Positions 47,641 through 58,650 of a DNA stretch of 64,000 bases are shown in pieces. The notes under the pieces are model-generated. The model saw only the letters and a program-made list of their open reading frames with translations. It made no database searches and was not told where the DNA came from. Source of the stretch: Parasponia andersonii. Its lineage: Eukaryota > Streptophyta > Magnoliopsida > Rosales > Cannabaceae. The position numbers were made by a program, and so were the translations under genes. The stretch covers positions 322,836-386,835 of the forward strand of contig JXTB01000106.1 of assembly GCA_002914805.1 (NCBI GenBank). Direction: 5' to 3'. Within the stretch, counting starts at the first letter, position 1; every line of letters begins with the position of its first letter.

Positions 47641-49680
47641 AACCCCGTTTTATGTGCTACTGCTAGATTTCGACCAAGAACTCAAATTGGTCAAATCATA
47701 TGTCTAACTTAATAATTTTGAATGCTATAAATTCAATAATGATGTCTTTTTTCCCATTCAAAACTTCGTTGGAAAATTGATTTTTTGAAGTAAGCTAATT
47801 TGGTTTCTAATTCGCCTACGGACTTCCAAATGACACACGGAAATTAGTACGAGCTTTGGTAGCAAGCTCTTGCATTTAATAGAGGTAAGGGATCAATTAC
47901 TAACCTTTTATAAAAAAAATTAAATATATTTGGATTATTTTACCTATCATTAAAATTTCGTGAGTTGAATATTATTTATTTCATTTTGGGAATTATTTTG
48001 AATAAATGTGATATTTTAGAATAAATCTTATTGCGTAGTTATTTTGTTTTTATAACAAATAATGTATAATCTCATCAATGTCATTCATATAGCATTGCAT
48101 GCAATCATAAGACTTATGTAGTCATAGACTTACAGTACCCAAGGTGGATGCTGGGACTTACAGATGTTCCATTTGATCATCTCGGATATATCATCATGAT
48201 TGCATCACATTATTATATATTTTGCAATATGGATATGTACTTACTTTAAAAATATGTTTGATAAGGGTTTGGAATTTATCAATCTTTAGATTTTGAAAAT
48301 ATATTTGACAAAAATTTGGAATTTTAGTGAACTTTTATAATATGGAAATGTATTTTTTTAAGAGTTGGAGTTTAGTGAATCTTTGAAACAGTTGTTTATA
48401 AATGGATTTTATTAACTGTTTAAAATAAGTTAGTAACCATATAAGAATTTTGATTGAAATATTTTATTGTTTAAATTTGGAACCGGATCTCTATTGGGCA
48501 TTAGCTCACCTTCCTCCTTCCTTTCAAGGAGTGTCCTACATGATATGAGAAACTCAGTAGCAGGACGAGATAAAAAAAGCTTGTTACTACTTTTAGTAAT
48601 TAGTAATTACTTAGAAGAATCTTATATTTAATTGTTTGAATTTTGTAGAAGTACTATATGGCTCATATTTTGGAGTTGCTCTGAATAACTACTATGACTA
48701 ATTTTTGAGAATAATGATGATGCACTAAAAAAGTTTTATCAATTATATTATCAATTTATTTCTAATGGTGATCATATATCTGTAAAAATTTACATTTTGA
48801 ATTATTTTATGAACTTTTTCCTAAACTTTCATTTTAAAATTACTTATTACTTTCTTAAAAATTAAAATTTATAAATTTATCTAAAATGACTATTAAATTT
48901 TAATTTGTGAAATTTCTTTTTTATTATCAACGAAGGATTTGAGTCTTGACATATTCTTCTCCCCATTTCTTCATGACTTATTACTTATTTATTTGTTTAT
49001 TTATATTCAGTTCAGTAACAAAGTAGACTAAAATTAAAAATTGTTCCGGCTCTTCGTTCTCAGCTACATGGCCAACAAAACTTTGCAGTCCCTTTATATT
49101 ATTAATAAAACAATTTATTGAGAAATCTGACTGAATAATTATTCTCTTTTTTTTTTTTAGGAAATATTAATTATTCTCTTAGTTCCTGTACTATTGAGAA
49201 AATATAATTTTTTTACTTAGTTTTTAAAATTTTTCGTTTGGTCCTAAAACTTTAAAATTATTAATTGTTAGTTCATAGACTTGTTCCATTGTATATATAT
49301 CTGCATAATTTAAGGTCAGAATAAATAATAATTTCGTACAGGAATTGATTATAATAGTATCCGTTCCTAAACTAAAAAATAAAAAATGTTACAGTCCTTT
49401 TCTGTAAAGTATTTAATGAAAACATGATAAGAGAAACAAAGACTAAGGAAGAACAATTTTTAAAGTTTAAGAATCAGAAAACGAAAAATTGTAAAACTTA
49501 ATAACCGAAACGAAGATTTCTTAATAATATATACCAAAAAGGTAGGTAATTCTAATCTAATTTGTTGACTGTGGCTTAATTTTCACGTACATTAATGTCA
49601 TGTAGTTATTAAGATACGTTCAGTAGTAGCACGCTTTAGGATTAATAACTAGTACCTACGTCTACCTTCAGCTAGGAATT
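47641..49680. other. Intergenic sequence, possibly old LTR remnants
   Basis: No gene. The stretch 48040-48560 (CATTAGCTCACCTTCCTCCT and surrounding) has LTR-like character, but no partner copy was seen. Confidence 0.3.
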
Positions 49681-49683
49681 TAG

Positions 49684-50441
49684 AGGTATTTGGTTGAGTG
49701 GAATGGATGCTGTTATACTAAACAATTCATTCTATTATTTGGTTTAAAAATTGGAATTGGAATTTTCATTTCAATGGAAATTTATTTCTCTCAATTAGTG
49801 TAATTTTCTTTCCATTATTTCTCTTACGGAATTTTTATTTCATTCCGTAAGTCATAATTAAATTGACATTATTTTTCTTTTTGCCCACAGTAAACTTTCT
49901 TATATGCATTTAAGAATTTTAATAGTAGTAATATTCATTATTTTTCATTTTATACACATATAGAAATATTATTTTTCAGATTTTCTATATGCAACTATAT
50001 TTTTATTACCTTTTTAAAATTAAGTTACTTACACATTTAAAAATAATTTATATTTTTTTAAAAATCATAATAATAATAATTACCAAATTGGTGATAAATT
50101 TTTGTAGTTTATTTTATTCAGATATTATTAATTAATTATATAAAATAATGAACTTTTAAAGTTGAAATAATAACTTTTTAACAACTCATTTTTTTTTGAA
50201 AGGGATATCAACTAAATTTTAATAGTTGAAAAATATATAAAATTTTAAAAAAAATTATTATAGTCATTACAATACTTATTCCATTCCATTGCACTATTAA
50301 CCAAACACAATAATTCTTATTCCACTAATAATTCCAATTTTCAACCAAATAATATAATAAAATTTGCATTCCTATTCTCGTTCCATTTCATTACAATTCT
50401 CATTATAATTCTAATTCTATTCCATGAACCAAACATCACCT
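49684..50441. mobile_element. MITE-like inverted-repeat element
   Basis: The left end AGGTATTTGGTTGAGTGGAA and the right end (inverse AGGTGATGTTTGGTTCATGG) are imperfect inverted repeats. Inside, ATTATTTGGTTTAAAAATTG (49735) pairs with the inverse of CAATTTTCAACCAAATAAT (50334). The element is about 760 bp, very AT-rich, rich in GGAATTGGAATT words, with no coding capacity. The superfamily is not assigned, and a target duplication was not found. Confidence 0.55.
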
Positions 50442-52110
50442 TGAGGTTTGAATTCCTCTACCTCCATTTTTTTTAGTTTACATAGATTTTGTTAGTGAAT
50501 TATATTAGCAAAAGTAAAAGTAAAAATAAAAAGAAACAAAAAAAATCTTCCCCCTCAATTTCTAAATTAATTACATTAGATAAAAAAAAAATACAAGCCT
50601 TCTGAGATTTAAAATTTTGTAATATATATCTATATGTATAAATATATTTTAGAAAGTTCAATGGCCCATAAAATAAAAATAGAAAGAAAATAAGTGTGCT
50701 ATAGCCTATAAAATTCTAAAATATATTATTTATATGTACTCTAGTAACCAGCTTATAGAGTTGAAATGCTAACAGTATTTGCACATAAGATGGTTCATAC
50801 AAGAAAAATTAAGGTACCAAAAATCAATGGACTAGTGACTTTAGCTTAATTATTTTACCTTGTGGTATTGCTATAGTATTAGAAAGACTCTTTTCTGCCA
50901 TAAATATTGTAACGAATGGAACGTTTGTTTGTATACAGAGAGAAATTTTTTTTTTATGATATTTAAAATGAGATTATTTTGTCGTAATTTATAAAATTAT
51001 TCATCGTCCTTGGGCACAATTATAATTTATTTACTATTTTGTTTTAAAGAGCTTTTTGTACATTTTGTGTACTGTTCTTTTGTTCAAATTATGTGTAAGG
51101 TCCCTCCTAGATTAACAGTACATGGCTCCATGCCCTACCTCCAATAAAAGTTTTCACATATTATGTATACCTACATTGTGTTAATAGTGGTAAGTTTATT
51201 GTATTGTGTATTAAAATTATACAAAAGAATCCCAGGGTGACCTTTGAGAAAAGCAATTATGTAATAGGGTGAGTCTCACTCCTAATTTAAATAATGAATC
51301 TCATATCTCTAATACTGAACCTCATATCTCTAGTATGTGGTGTTATGTCTTTTATATTTGTTTTGTATCTTCAATTATATTTTGATAATATTGAGATATT
51401 TTGTGTGCAAATAAGCTAGGTCTTCAATATCAAATTATATTAAGCCATAAATATAATATCTTCCGATTATGCAGTCATGTGTGACTAAAATTAAAAGTTT
51501 TGACATGAGAAGATCGATGCATGTGAACTTCATGCTACTAATATTATAATTAAAATTAGTGTAGTGGCGGCAGGAAAAAGCCTTCATTATTAATAATGTG
51601 CAAGTCTAAAACGAAACTTTTTTATGTCTTAAGTTTTTCAAAAAAGAAATATTGGCAGTTAGAAAGAAGATATGTGGCCAGATGAAAAAGAACTGTTAAT
51701 TTTGTCAAAGAACGCAATAAAATAATACTCTGACTGAGTAATTATTGTTGGCCGTGAGGTTGGCAACGTTTTATATATTATATTATACGCATAAGATCTC
51801 TACATAGTTTTGGGAGCTATATAAAAGGTCAAAAGCGCGTCCTCTTGGAAAATCGAGTCATTGTAAACTCTGCTTTGTTAACTTTATGACTGAAAATGAT
51901 GTTCGTTAATTAAGCCTTCCCAAGCTATTCCATTGGCCTATGTTTGATGTATCAAGTGGGCCCCAAAAGGATAGTTTTGTCAATAACTTCTAGATTTTGA
52001 AATTGATTAGCATGACTAATATTAATATTTTAAGTTTTCCTTGGTGAAAATCTCATAGTTCTAGAACTAGTCTACAACAATTAATTAAGTTACACCACAA
52101 TTTCACGACA
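50442..52110. other. Intergenic sequence upstream of the phytocyanin array
   Basis: AT-rich, no gene or repeat structure recognised. Confidence 0.5.
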
Positions 52111-52121
52111 CATGTGTTCCT

Positions 52122-52133
52122 CTATATATATAT
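52122..52133 (+). promoter_or_regulatory. TATA box of the two-domain phytocyanin gene
   Basis: CTATATATATAT about 105 bp before the start codon at 52238. It leaves a leader of about 75 bp, normal for a plant gene. Confidence 0.6.
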
Positions 52134-52237
52134 GAAAAGTACCCAATTACTTTCAGTTGCTCAGGAACATATAACAACATAACATTAAGAACTCAAAATC
52201 TCTTTTTCTTTGATTTTAGAGATAAGAGTCGTATATC

Positions 52238-53903
52238 ATGGCTAGATTAGGACTCAGATTAGTCATTTTAGCCATAGCAACCGCTGCCCTCCTGCAATTC
52301 ACAGCAGCAAAAACTACACACGAAGTTGGAGGTGCCTTGGGGTGGTTAGTTCCTCCAGGTGGCCCAATCGTTTATCAAGTTTGGGCTGACTCTCAAACAT
52401 TTGTCGTTGGTGATGTTCTTGGTAAGTACACACACAACTCAAAACAACAACAATTTCTCAAATTGGTAAATATAACATATATTGTACAATAACGATGTTG
52501 TAGTACTAGCTAGTTTCTTAATTTAACGTATGGTATTAGAGCCCGGTACGTACTGCTCAAATATTCTTAATCGTTACTGGAGAGATTCTGTGATGTACAT
52601 CTATTAATAGTACGTTTCTGAACGAATATTATAATCAAATGGTATATAAATATGAAAAGAATATCTAATGAATATTCAACTATTCAATAAAAATATTGGT
52701 TACTAATTTTCATTTTTTTTTTTTTTTTTATCTTAACCGTCGAATTCTCCGTAACTTAAAACTAAATGGGGTTAAATTTCTATAGTAATTAATGGTCGAT
52801 CTTTGGCTCTACATATGTACAGTGTTCAATTTCAGTGATGAAAACCAAGACGTGGCAAGGGTGACAAAGGAAGGTTTCAATAGCTGCAATTCAAGTGACC
52901 CCATCTCCCTACAAACAAAGAGTCCAGCAAATTTCACCTTGGATAAGATTGGGGAGTACTATTTCATTGGCACTAAGAATGACCACTGCAAGTTGGGTCA
53001 AATGCTAGCCATTAACGTGACTGAATATCCTGGACCAACTCCCAGTCCTTCCCCCACTAGATCAGGGCCAGTTACTTACATTGTTGGTGAAGAATTGGGG
53101 TGGTTTGTCCCTCCAGGTGGTTCACTTTTCTATGCTAGTTGGGCTTATGACAAGACTTTCGAGGTTGGAGATACCTTGGGTAAGGACTATGCTAATAAAC
53201 TCACTTAGTGTTAAATAAGCCAATTGTAACTTAGTGTGTCTTATAATTATTATGAGTCTCTCACACATATTCTTACTGAGGATAATACATGGTAGGATCG
53301 TGTTAATTAGTTTTCTATAATAAGGCAACACTCAAATATAGTATACAAAATCTATTTTGACTAAACCATGTGAAAGTTTAAGGTTTAAAAAAAAAAAAAA
53401 AAACCAAAAACAAAGTTATTAATATTGGTTATATATATTCTACAAAATCAATCAAACAAAAGTACTTCCCTAAGTATTGGAACTTTTTCTCGTATGTGAA
53501 TTTTAATTAACAATATTTTTGGCTGTCTATTGCAGTTTTCAACTTCATCAATGGAACTCAAGACGTGGCCGTTGTGAGCAAGAGCGTCTACGCAAACTGC
53601 ACCAAGAACAAAACCATCGAAGTTTACACCACCAGTCCAGCAAATATCACCCTCAAAACAACTGGCGAGCATTTCTTCACGTCAACCTACAGCACTCACT
53701 GCGAGTTGGGCCAAAAGCTAGCCATTAACGTCACCCACAGCAGCATCGCCGCCCCGCCTCATCATGGCGACTCAGGCTCTTCCTCATCGACCGCTGGCGG
53801 CCCCGGCGCTCCTCCTTTGTCAAACTCGGCGCCTTCTTCTAGAATTGGCTCTGCTTATTTCTTCAGCTCCTTATTGATCGTTGCCATGGCTTTCTTCCAT
53901 TGA
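52238..53903 (+). CDS. Two-domain early-nodulin-like phytocyanin, three exons
   Basis: Exons 52238-52421, 52823-53179 and 53536-53903 (GT-AG introns) join to 302 codons. Residues 1-24 are a signal peptide. Phytocyanin domain 1 spans about 25-128, a short Pro/Ser linker (PGPTPSPSPTRSGP) follows, domain 2 spans about 143-248, then comes a Ser/Gly/Pro-rich tail and a hydrophobic end (FFSSLLIVAMAFFH) fitting a GPI-anchor signal. Each domain keeps the LGW-VPPGG start, the SW/VWAxxxTFxVGD motif and the disulfide cysteines. Copper ligands are lost: the first His is Gln70 and Gln189, the Cys is Gly111 and Ser230; His116/235 and Gln121/240 remain. It is therefore early-nodulin-like and should not bind type-1 copper. 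Both introns are phase 1 at the same fold position (after VGDxL), showing internal gene duplication. Likely extracellular, membrane-anchored; ligand unknown. Confidence 0.9.
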
Positions 53904-54110
53904 TTTATCATATATGTATTTATCTATGTGCTTGTTTATTTATCCCTTTATTGATTACTTAGAATAGTACTATATCATTTATTCTGTATTTTGGGGTTTG
54001 GATAAAGCTATTTCAGTGCCTTTGGAGACTGGCTAGTTCCTTATTCGTCCCTCGTAATAAGGGTATAGAGTATATTGAATATTGTTCTGCTTCTTCTTTT
54101 GTATATAGAT

Positions 54111-54116
54111 AATAAA
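54111..54116 (+). terminator. Polyadenylation signal of the two-domain phytocyanin gene
   Basis: AATAAA about 210 bp after the stop codon, in T-rich sequence. Confidence 0.5.
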
Positions 54117-54119
54117 ACT

Positions 54120-55380
54120 TTACAATATAATAGTACTTTCTGTTTCCCTTTAATTTTCTTGCGAGTTGTGCTCTATAGTTTCTTCACGGCATGCTCTTAA
54201 TATTTTCTCGAGCGAAATTTGTATGGTATGAATAGCTATAGTCAATTTGTAGGCTGAAATTTCGGATTAATTAAGTCAATGCGGAACAAATTTAATGGAA
54301 AATGCAAAAAGCACTTGTGATGTTAAGCAATGCACGCTAATAGCATTTTCTAGTGGATCCTGCACTTCTATTAATATAGCATGTGAGCATATATCACAAG
54401 TGTCCAAAGGCTACTATATAATTAATTCACGTTGGTTAAAAGTCATATGAAATAAACGAAGTATATATTGACTTTAAAAGCTAGCTATAATTGGTCCAAC
54501 AACCCCTCTAATTAATGCTTAAATATTTTACAGAGTAGGTAAAATTTGTACTTTATATGGACTTTTAGTTGCAACTTGAGACAATATTTGAATTAACCAA
54601 AACCTTCAACTTAAAGAACGTGCAGATGAGTGGAATAGTTATAGCATCCAATCCTGACGAAATCACTAAAAAACCGATCTATTGAGATATGTGCCATGTT
54701 CATGAAAGATGTAAATACCTTAATTATTAATTTCTTTTTCACTTCAATATTAGTGAAGCCCCTTGCTAACATCTCTCTCTGTTTTGACCACTTGGATGCC
54801 AATCATAAATCAAATATCCCGTTTTAATACTGAATAATTTTATAGATGTCTTTTGATTACAAATTAATGTTTCGTAATGAATAGAACCACAATAGGATAA
54901 ATGACTATTGGTTTTTGATTCATTTACATAATCTTAGTTTAGACCTTAAATTAAATTTTGTTAATATTAGTCCTTAAACAGTTAAAATATTTTATTTTAG
55001 GTGTTTTTATTATATATTTTATTTTATTCTTAACAGAAAGAACAAAGAACAAATGAGACTCAGTTGTATTCAACAAAATGTCACTCCTGATAGTTTTGAA
55101 ATGTATTCTTTTTTAATGTGCACTTAACTTCAATTTAATTAATTATTTTTAAATTATTTTAGTTTATGTTATATTCACTTTCTCTATCCCGAAATGGTGA
55201 AACCGGTCACAGAAGGTTCTTAGAATATTCAGTTTAAGGGAAGTTTTCAAGTGACTAATTCAAACGAAAAATAGACTTGCATGACTGATGGTGCAAACCG
55301 GCCATTCAATAGCTCTAGGGAGCAATTCGTGCTGTGGAAATAGAACGACCTAAGGAAGTGAATTTAAAATCTAAGGGGGA
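54120..55380. other. Intergenic sequence between phytocyanin genes
   Basis: No gene recognised. The last 190 bases before 55380 (CTAAGGAAGTGAATTTAAAA, AAATCTAAGGGGGAGAAT) look like the 3' end of a retroelement with a polypurine tract. Confidence 0.4.
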
Positions 55381-55385
55381 GAATT

Positions 55386-55840
55386 GTTGTGTTGCTCTTA
55401 ATTCAAATAAAGAGTCTCAAACAATTAGGACTCTTACTAGTGTAATTATATGACATATTAAGAGAAGTCTTTGGGTAGTCTAAGATTTTTTAGAATGAAT
55501 TAGTAGTTGAAGATGTATTTTACTTCTACTAGGACTCTAGCTTTATTCTCTATAAATAAGACCCTCATGGATAGCTATAACATGAGATAAGTATTGAAAG
55601 AGATCGAAAAAAAGCAAGAATCTAACCTTAGTGAGAGAGGGCTCTTGGGATTTTTAGGATAGAGAAAGCTAAAAATATAATTATGGCTTCATAGGATTTT
55701 CGGGTTAGTGAAAATAAATATAATGTATTTATGAGTTTTTGGATGTCTTCGAATAAATAGAACTTGTAAAGTGTAAATTATTCTCTTTTTTAGTAAAATG
55801 CTTGTTGGTGATTTCTAACCGTAGATGAAGATTATAATTT
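55386..55840 (+). repeat. Possible truncated copia 3' LTR
   Basis: It starts TGTTGTGTTGC directly after the purine tract AAGGGGGAGAAT and contains a TATA-like CTCTATAAATAAGACC at 55547. The 3' terminus is not defined, and no second LTR is present in the window. Confidence 0.4.
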
Positions 55841-57243
55841 GTAGTTGAATCACTTTTAATACTTATGTTTTTTTTTTTCTTGTTTATTTCTTGTTTAGAT
55901 CTAAGTTTACAAACTCTAGAATTTAGGCCAATATTATGTTCTTGATTGTGTGATATTAGGACACATAGCAAAGAGAAGCTAAAGTGGAATATTTTTGGGG
56001 AAAAAAAAAATCCAAAAAACGACAAATTATAAATTTTTAATCACCAAAGTGCAACATTTCTAATCGTAGTCAAGGACTAATATGGTCATTTTCCCTTTCC
56101 AATGAGACCATTTGCCATTGCCAAATCCTTTATAGTTTATCCGATCAAGTGGCAATAAAATTACTGGAAAGATGACCTTTATATAATTTTAGAAAATGCT
56201 CATTATTTCATGACACTTGTTTTTAGACTTATATTGATTTTTAGGTAGCAAATAATGAGTGGGGATAAATAAATGAAAGAAAAAACAAACTTCAAATATT
56301 TAATTATGTGATATCACTTCATTCAAATTATCTTTTCTGGATGATTTGTCAAGACATGTAGCAATGTCCAAAATCTTTCACCATTGATAATATTAATAGA
56401 TTCGCAGAGAAAGACTTACATCAATCAATGGTCAAGTAAAGGAAGTTGAACCGTTCTTTCTTGGACAGACAAAAAATTGAGCTTCTAGCTTCCTTGGTAG
56501 TGTAAAATGACTTTAATTCAGGTTAGGGCCAAAGAGAAGAAACTTCCTAGTAACGATCTATGCAAACGACAACTGAGAAGAAGAAATCTAATTACTTTGA
56601 TGTCAATAATTTACAATATTTGCTTGATCCCCGGGTATCGGATTCTTTGGTATGAATCATTCAACGCACCTACACTGCATTCCTTGCGTTATTTCCGTTA
56701 AAGACCATTTAATCAAATCAACAATTGGGATACCAAGTCCTGAAAACTAGTTTCTTAAACTGACTTCTCTCGAGAATCATTAATAGGAAGTGAGAAAATT
56801 TTCGTAAATATTTGAAAACTGCCGTAGACATATTATAATCTCTGATTCATAAATATTTAATGGTTGGTACTTGGTACTTTGTTCCTTTTTTGGAAATTGC
56901 ATTTGCATGGAACACATAAGATCAATTAACAACAATTAACTAATGTGCGCCACAGTTCACATTGCCATCTTTAACCATTCTCTCTTGTTTTTATTCAATA
57001 AAATATGTAGTCAGCATCATACCAATTTACGTCAACTTCCATAAAAGCATTTAAAATAAGGAAAATACAAAAGCACGAGCTAGTCAACGTTTTAAAGTCA
57101 AACTTTTTGGTGGGGATGGAAATCTAACGCGTCATTCCAAGTTTCTGGAAGTACCAAATCACGACCAGCAAAATAGGAACCATCCCCTTACTCCATTTCC
57201 ACCACCGAAGAGATCAAAATCTGATCTAAGCTGAACAAAGAAA

Positions 57244-57249
57244 CACGTG
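57244..57249 (+). promoter_or_regulatory. G-box CACGTG upstream of the stellacyanin-like gene
   Basis: AAACACGTGG, 67 bp before the TATA box. This core is bound by bZIP and bHLH factors and resembles an ABRE. Nearby GTCAAC/GTCAAA words (57083-57105) could be W-boxes in reverse. Function is inferred from motif only. Confidence 0.45.
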
Positions 57250-57310
57250 GTATCCATCAACGGTCCTTAAGTTACCAACTTTTCAAGCCAATGCAAGACC
57301 TCTCCCTCTC

Positions 57311-57318
57311 TATAAATA
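57311..57318 (+). promoter_or_regulatory. TATA box of the stellacyanin-like gene
   Basis: TATAAATA in a CT-rich context, 130 bp before the start codon at 57441. The best-formed core promoter in the island. Confidence 0.75.
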
Positions 57319-57440
57319 CTAGACACAAAGCCTCATTCAGAGAAAAACAGAGCCTTCAGACTTTAAAAACAGAGTAAAGAAGAGAGGAAAAACAGGGGCG
57401 ACCTTGAACTTGACTCAGAGAACACAAAAGGCAAAAAACA

Positions 57441-58524
57441 ATGGCAAGAAAACTAAACATCTTTCTGTTCGCCGCCTTGGCTGCGGTGGCTATGCTTCAG
57501 AGCTCAGCGGTTGCGACGACGTTTTTCGTCGGTGATTCTGCCAATTGGGTTATCCCCTCTTCTCCTAATTTTTACTCCAACTGGGCTGCTAACAAGACCT
57601 TCAAAGTTGGCGACATTCTTGGTAAAAAAATGGACCTATATTTACTAAACCCTTTTTTATAATTTTGTTACTTTTCACTCATTATTTTCAAATTCAGAAC
57701 GCGCTAAAGCTGAGTCTTTACTCAACACAATGCATTTACTAACTCATCCTATAATTTTACTAGTTTTCACTCTTATCAAAATCAGAGGGGTGTAGAGCTG
57801 AATCTTTAACTTTGTCACATATGCTTTGAGCGTCATAGAGCTGAATTTTGATGTACTAACAATTTCCATTTCAAACATTTTTGCAGTGTTTAATTTTGTG
57901 TCAACTCAGCATAACGTGGCCGAAGTGACCAAGGCTAATTACGACGCCTGCAATGGCGCCAGCCCAATTTCCATTCAGACCTCTAGTCCGGTCAACATTA
58001 CCCTTCAAAAGACCGGCGAGCACTACTACATCTGCACCGTTGGCAGCCACTGCAGCGCCGGCCAGAAGCTCGACATCAACGTCACCGGAGCTTCTTCTCC
58101 TGCACCTCAACCCAGCTCTCCTTCGCCATCATCTTCTCCTTCTCCCGTGCCGGCTCGGACTCCGGCTCCTGCCCCCAAAACCTCCTCTCCTTCTCCGGTG
58201 CCAGCCCCGGCCCTCACTCCTGAACCCTCCTCCACTCCTTCGCCATCAGCCGCCTCGCCGCCACCATCTGGCACCCCCACCTCTCCTTCCCCCAAAACAT
58301 CCTCTCCTTCTCCGGTGCCAGCCCCGGCCCTCGCTCCTGAACCCTCCTCCACTCCTTCGCCGTCAACCGCCTCGCCGCCACCATCTGGCACCCCCACCTC
58401 TCCTTCCCCGGGAGACTCGACAACATCATCGCCGCCACCGCCACCAAGCAACTCCGGCGCCAATTCTCTCGGTGTTGCCGGCTTATCTGCCACCTTTTTG
58501 TCCCTCGTTGCTTTGGCTTTGTGA
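57441..58524 (+). CDS. Stellacyanin-like blue copper protein with long Pro/Ser-rich tail
   Basis: Exons 57441-57621 and 57887-58524 (GT-AG, phase-1 intron after VGDIL) give 272 codons. Residues 1-25 form a signal peptide and about 26-128 the phytocyanin domain. All four type-1 copper ligands are present: His69 (STQHNVAEV), Cys110 (HYYICTV), His115 (GSHC) and Gln120 (AGQKL). The axial Gln is the stellacyanin type. Cys82 and Cys116 form the conserved disulfide. Residues 129-250 are arabinogalactan-like Pro/Ser/Ala/Thr, including a 39-residue unit repeated twice. Residues 253-272 are hydrophobic, a GPI-anchor signal. Putative N-glycosylation sites are at Asn51, Asn97 and Asn125. Probably a cell-surface electron-transfer or redox protein of the apoplast. 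GC content of the second exon is much higher than in the surroundings because of Pro codons. Confidence 0.95.
58174..58407 (+). repeat. Two tandem 117-bp units in the stellacyanin-like tail
   Basis: Units 58174-58290 and 58291-58407 are in frame (39 codons each) and differ at about four bases. Each encodes KTSSPSPVPAPAL...PSGTPTSPSP. Near identity points to recent duplication. Confidence 0.93.
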
Positions 58525-58574
58525 AACTAATTACAAATAAGTAGAGTCAAAATGATTTGGTACGGCTTGTATTG

Positions 58575-58650
58575 TATTATTATTATTATTATTTTAAGTT
58601 ACACTATTACTTAAGAACGCTGATTACACTATTACTTAAGAACGCTGTGA
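58575..58650 (+). repeat. ATT microsatellite and tandem 24-bp unit in the 3' region
   Basis: (ATT)n at about 58575-58593, then TTACACTATTACTTAAGAAC plus CGCTGA repeated twice in tandem to about 58648. Confidence 0.8.

Noticed and set aside
46020..48949. Possible 2.9-kb solo LTR (TGTCAG...TTGACA)
   Set aside because: Right length for a gypsy LTR, but flanks show no target duplication and no partner copy exists in the window.
58107..58493. Minus-strand 128-codon frame rich in Gly/Glu/Ala
   Set aside because: Shadow of the Pro/Ser tail codons of the stellacyanin-like gene.
57953..58540. 195-codon plus-strand frame rich in Pro/Leu
   Set aside because: Out-of-frame reading of the same repetitive exon; no domain and no splice context.
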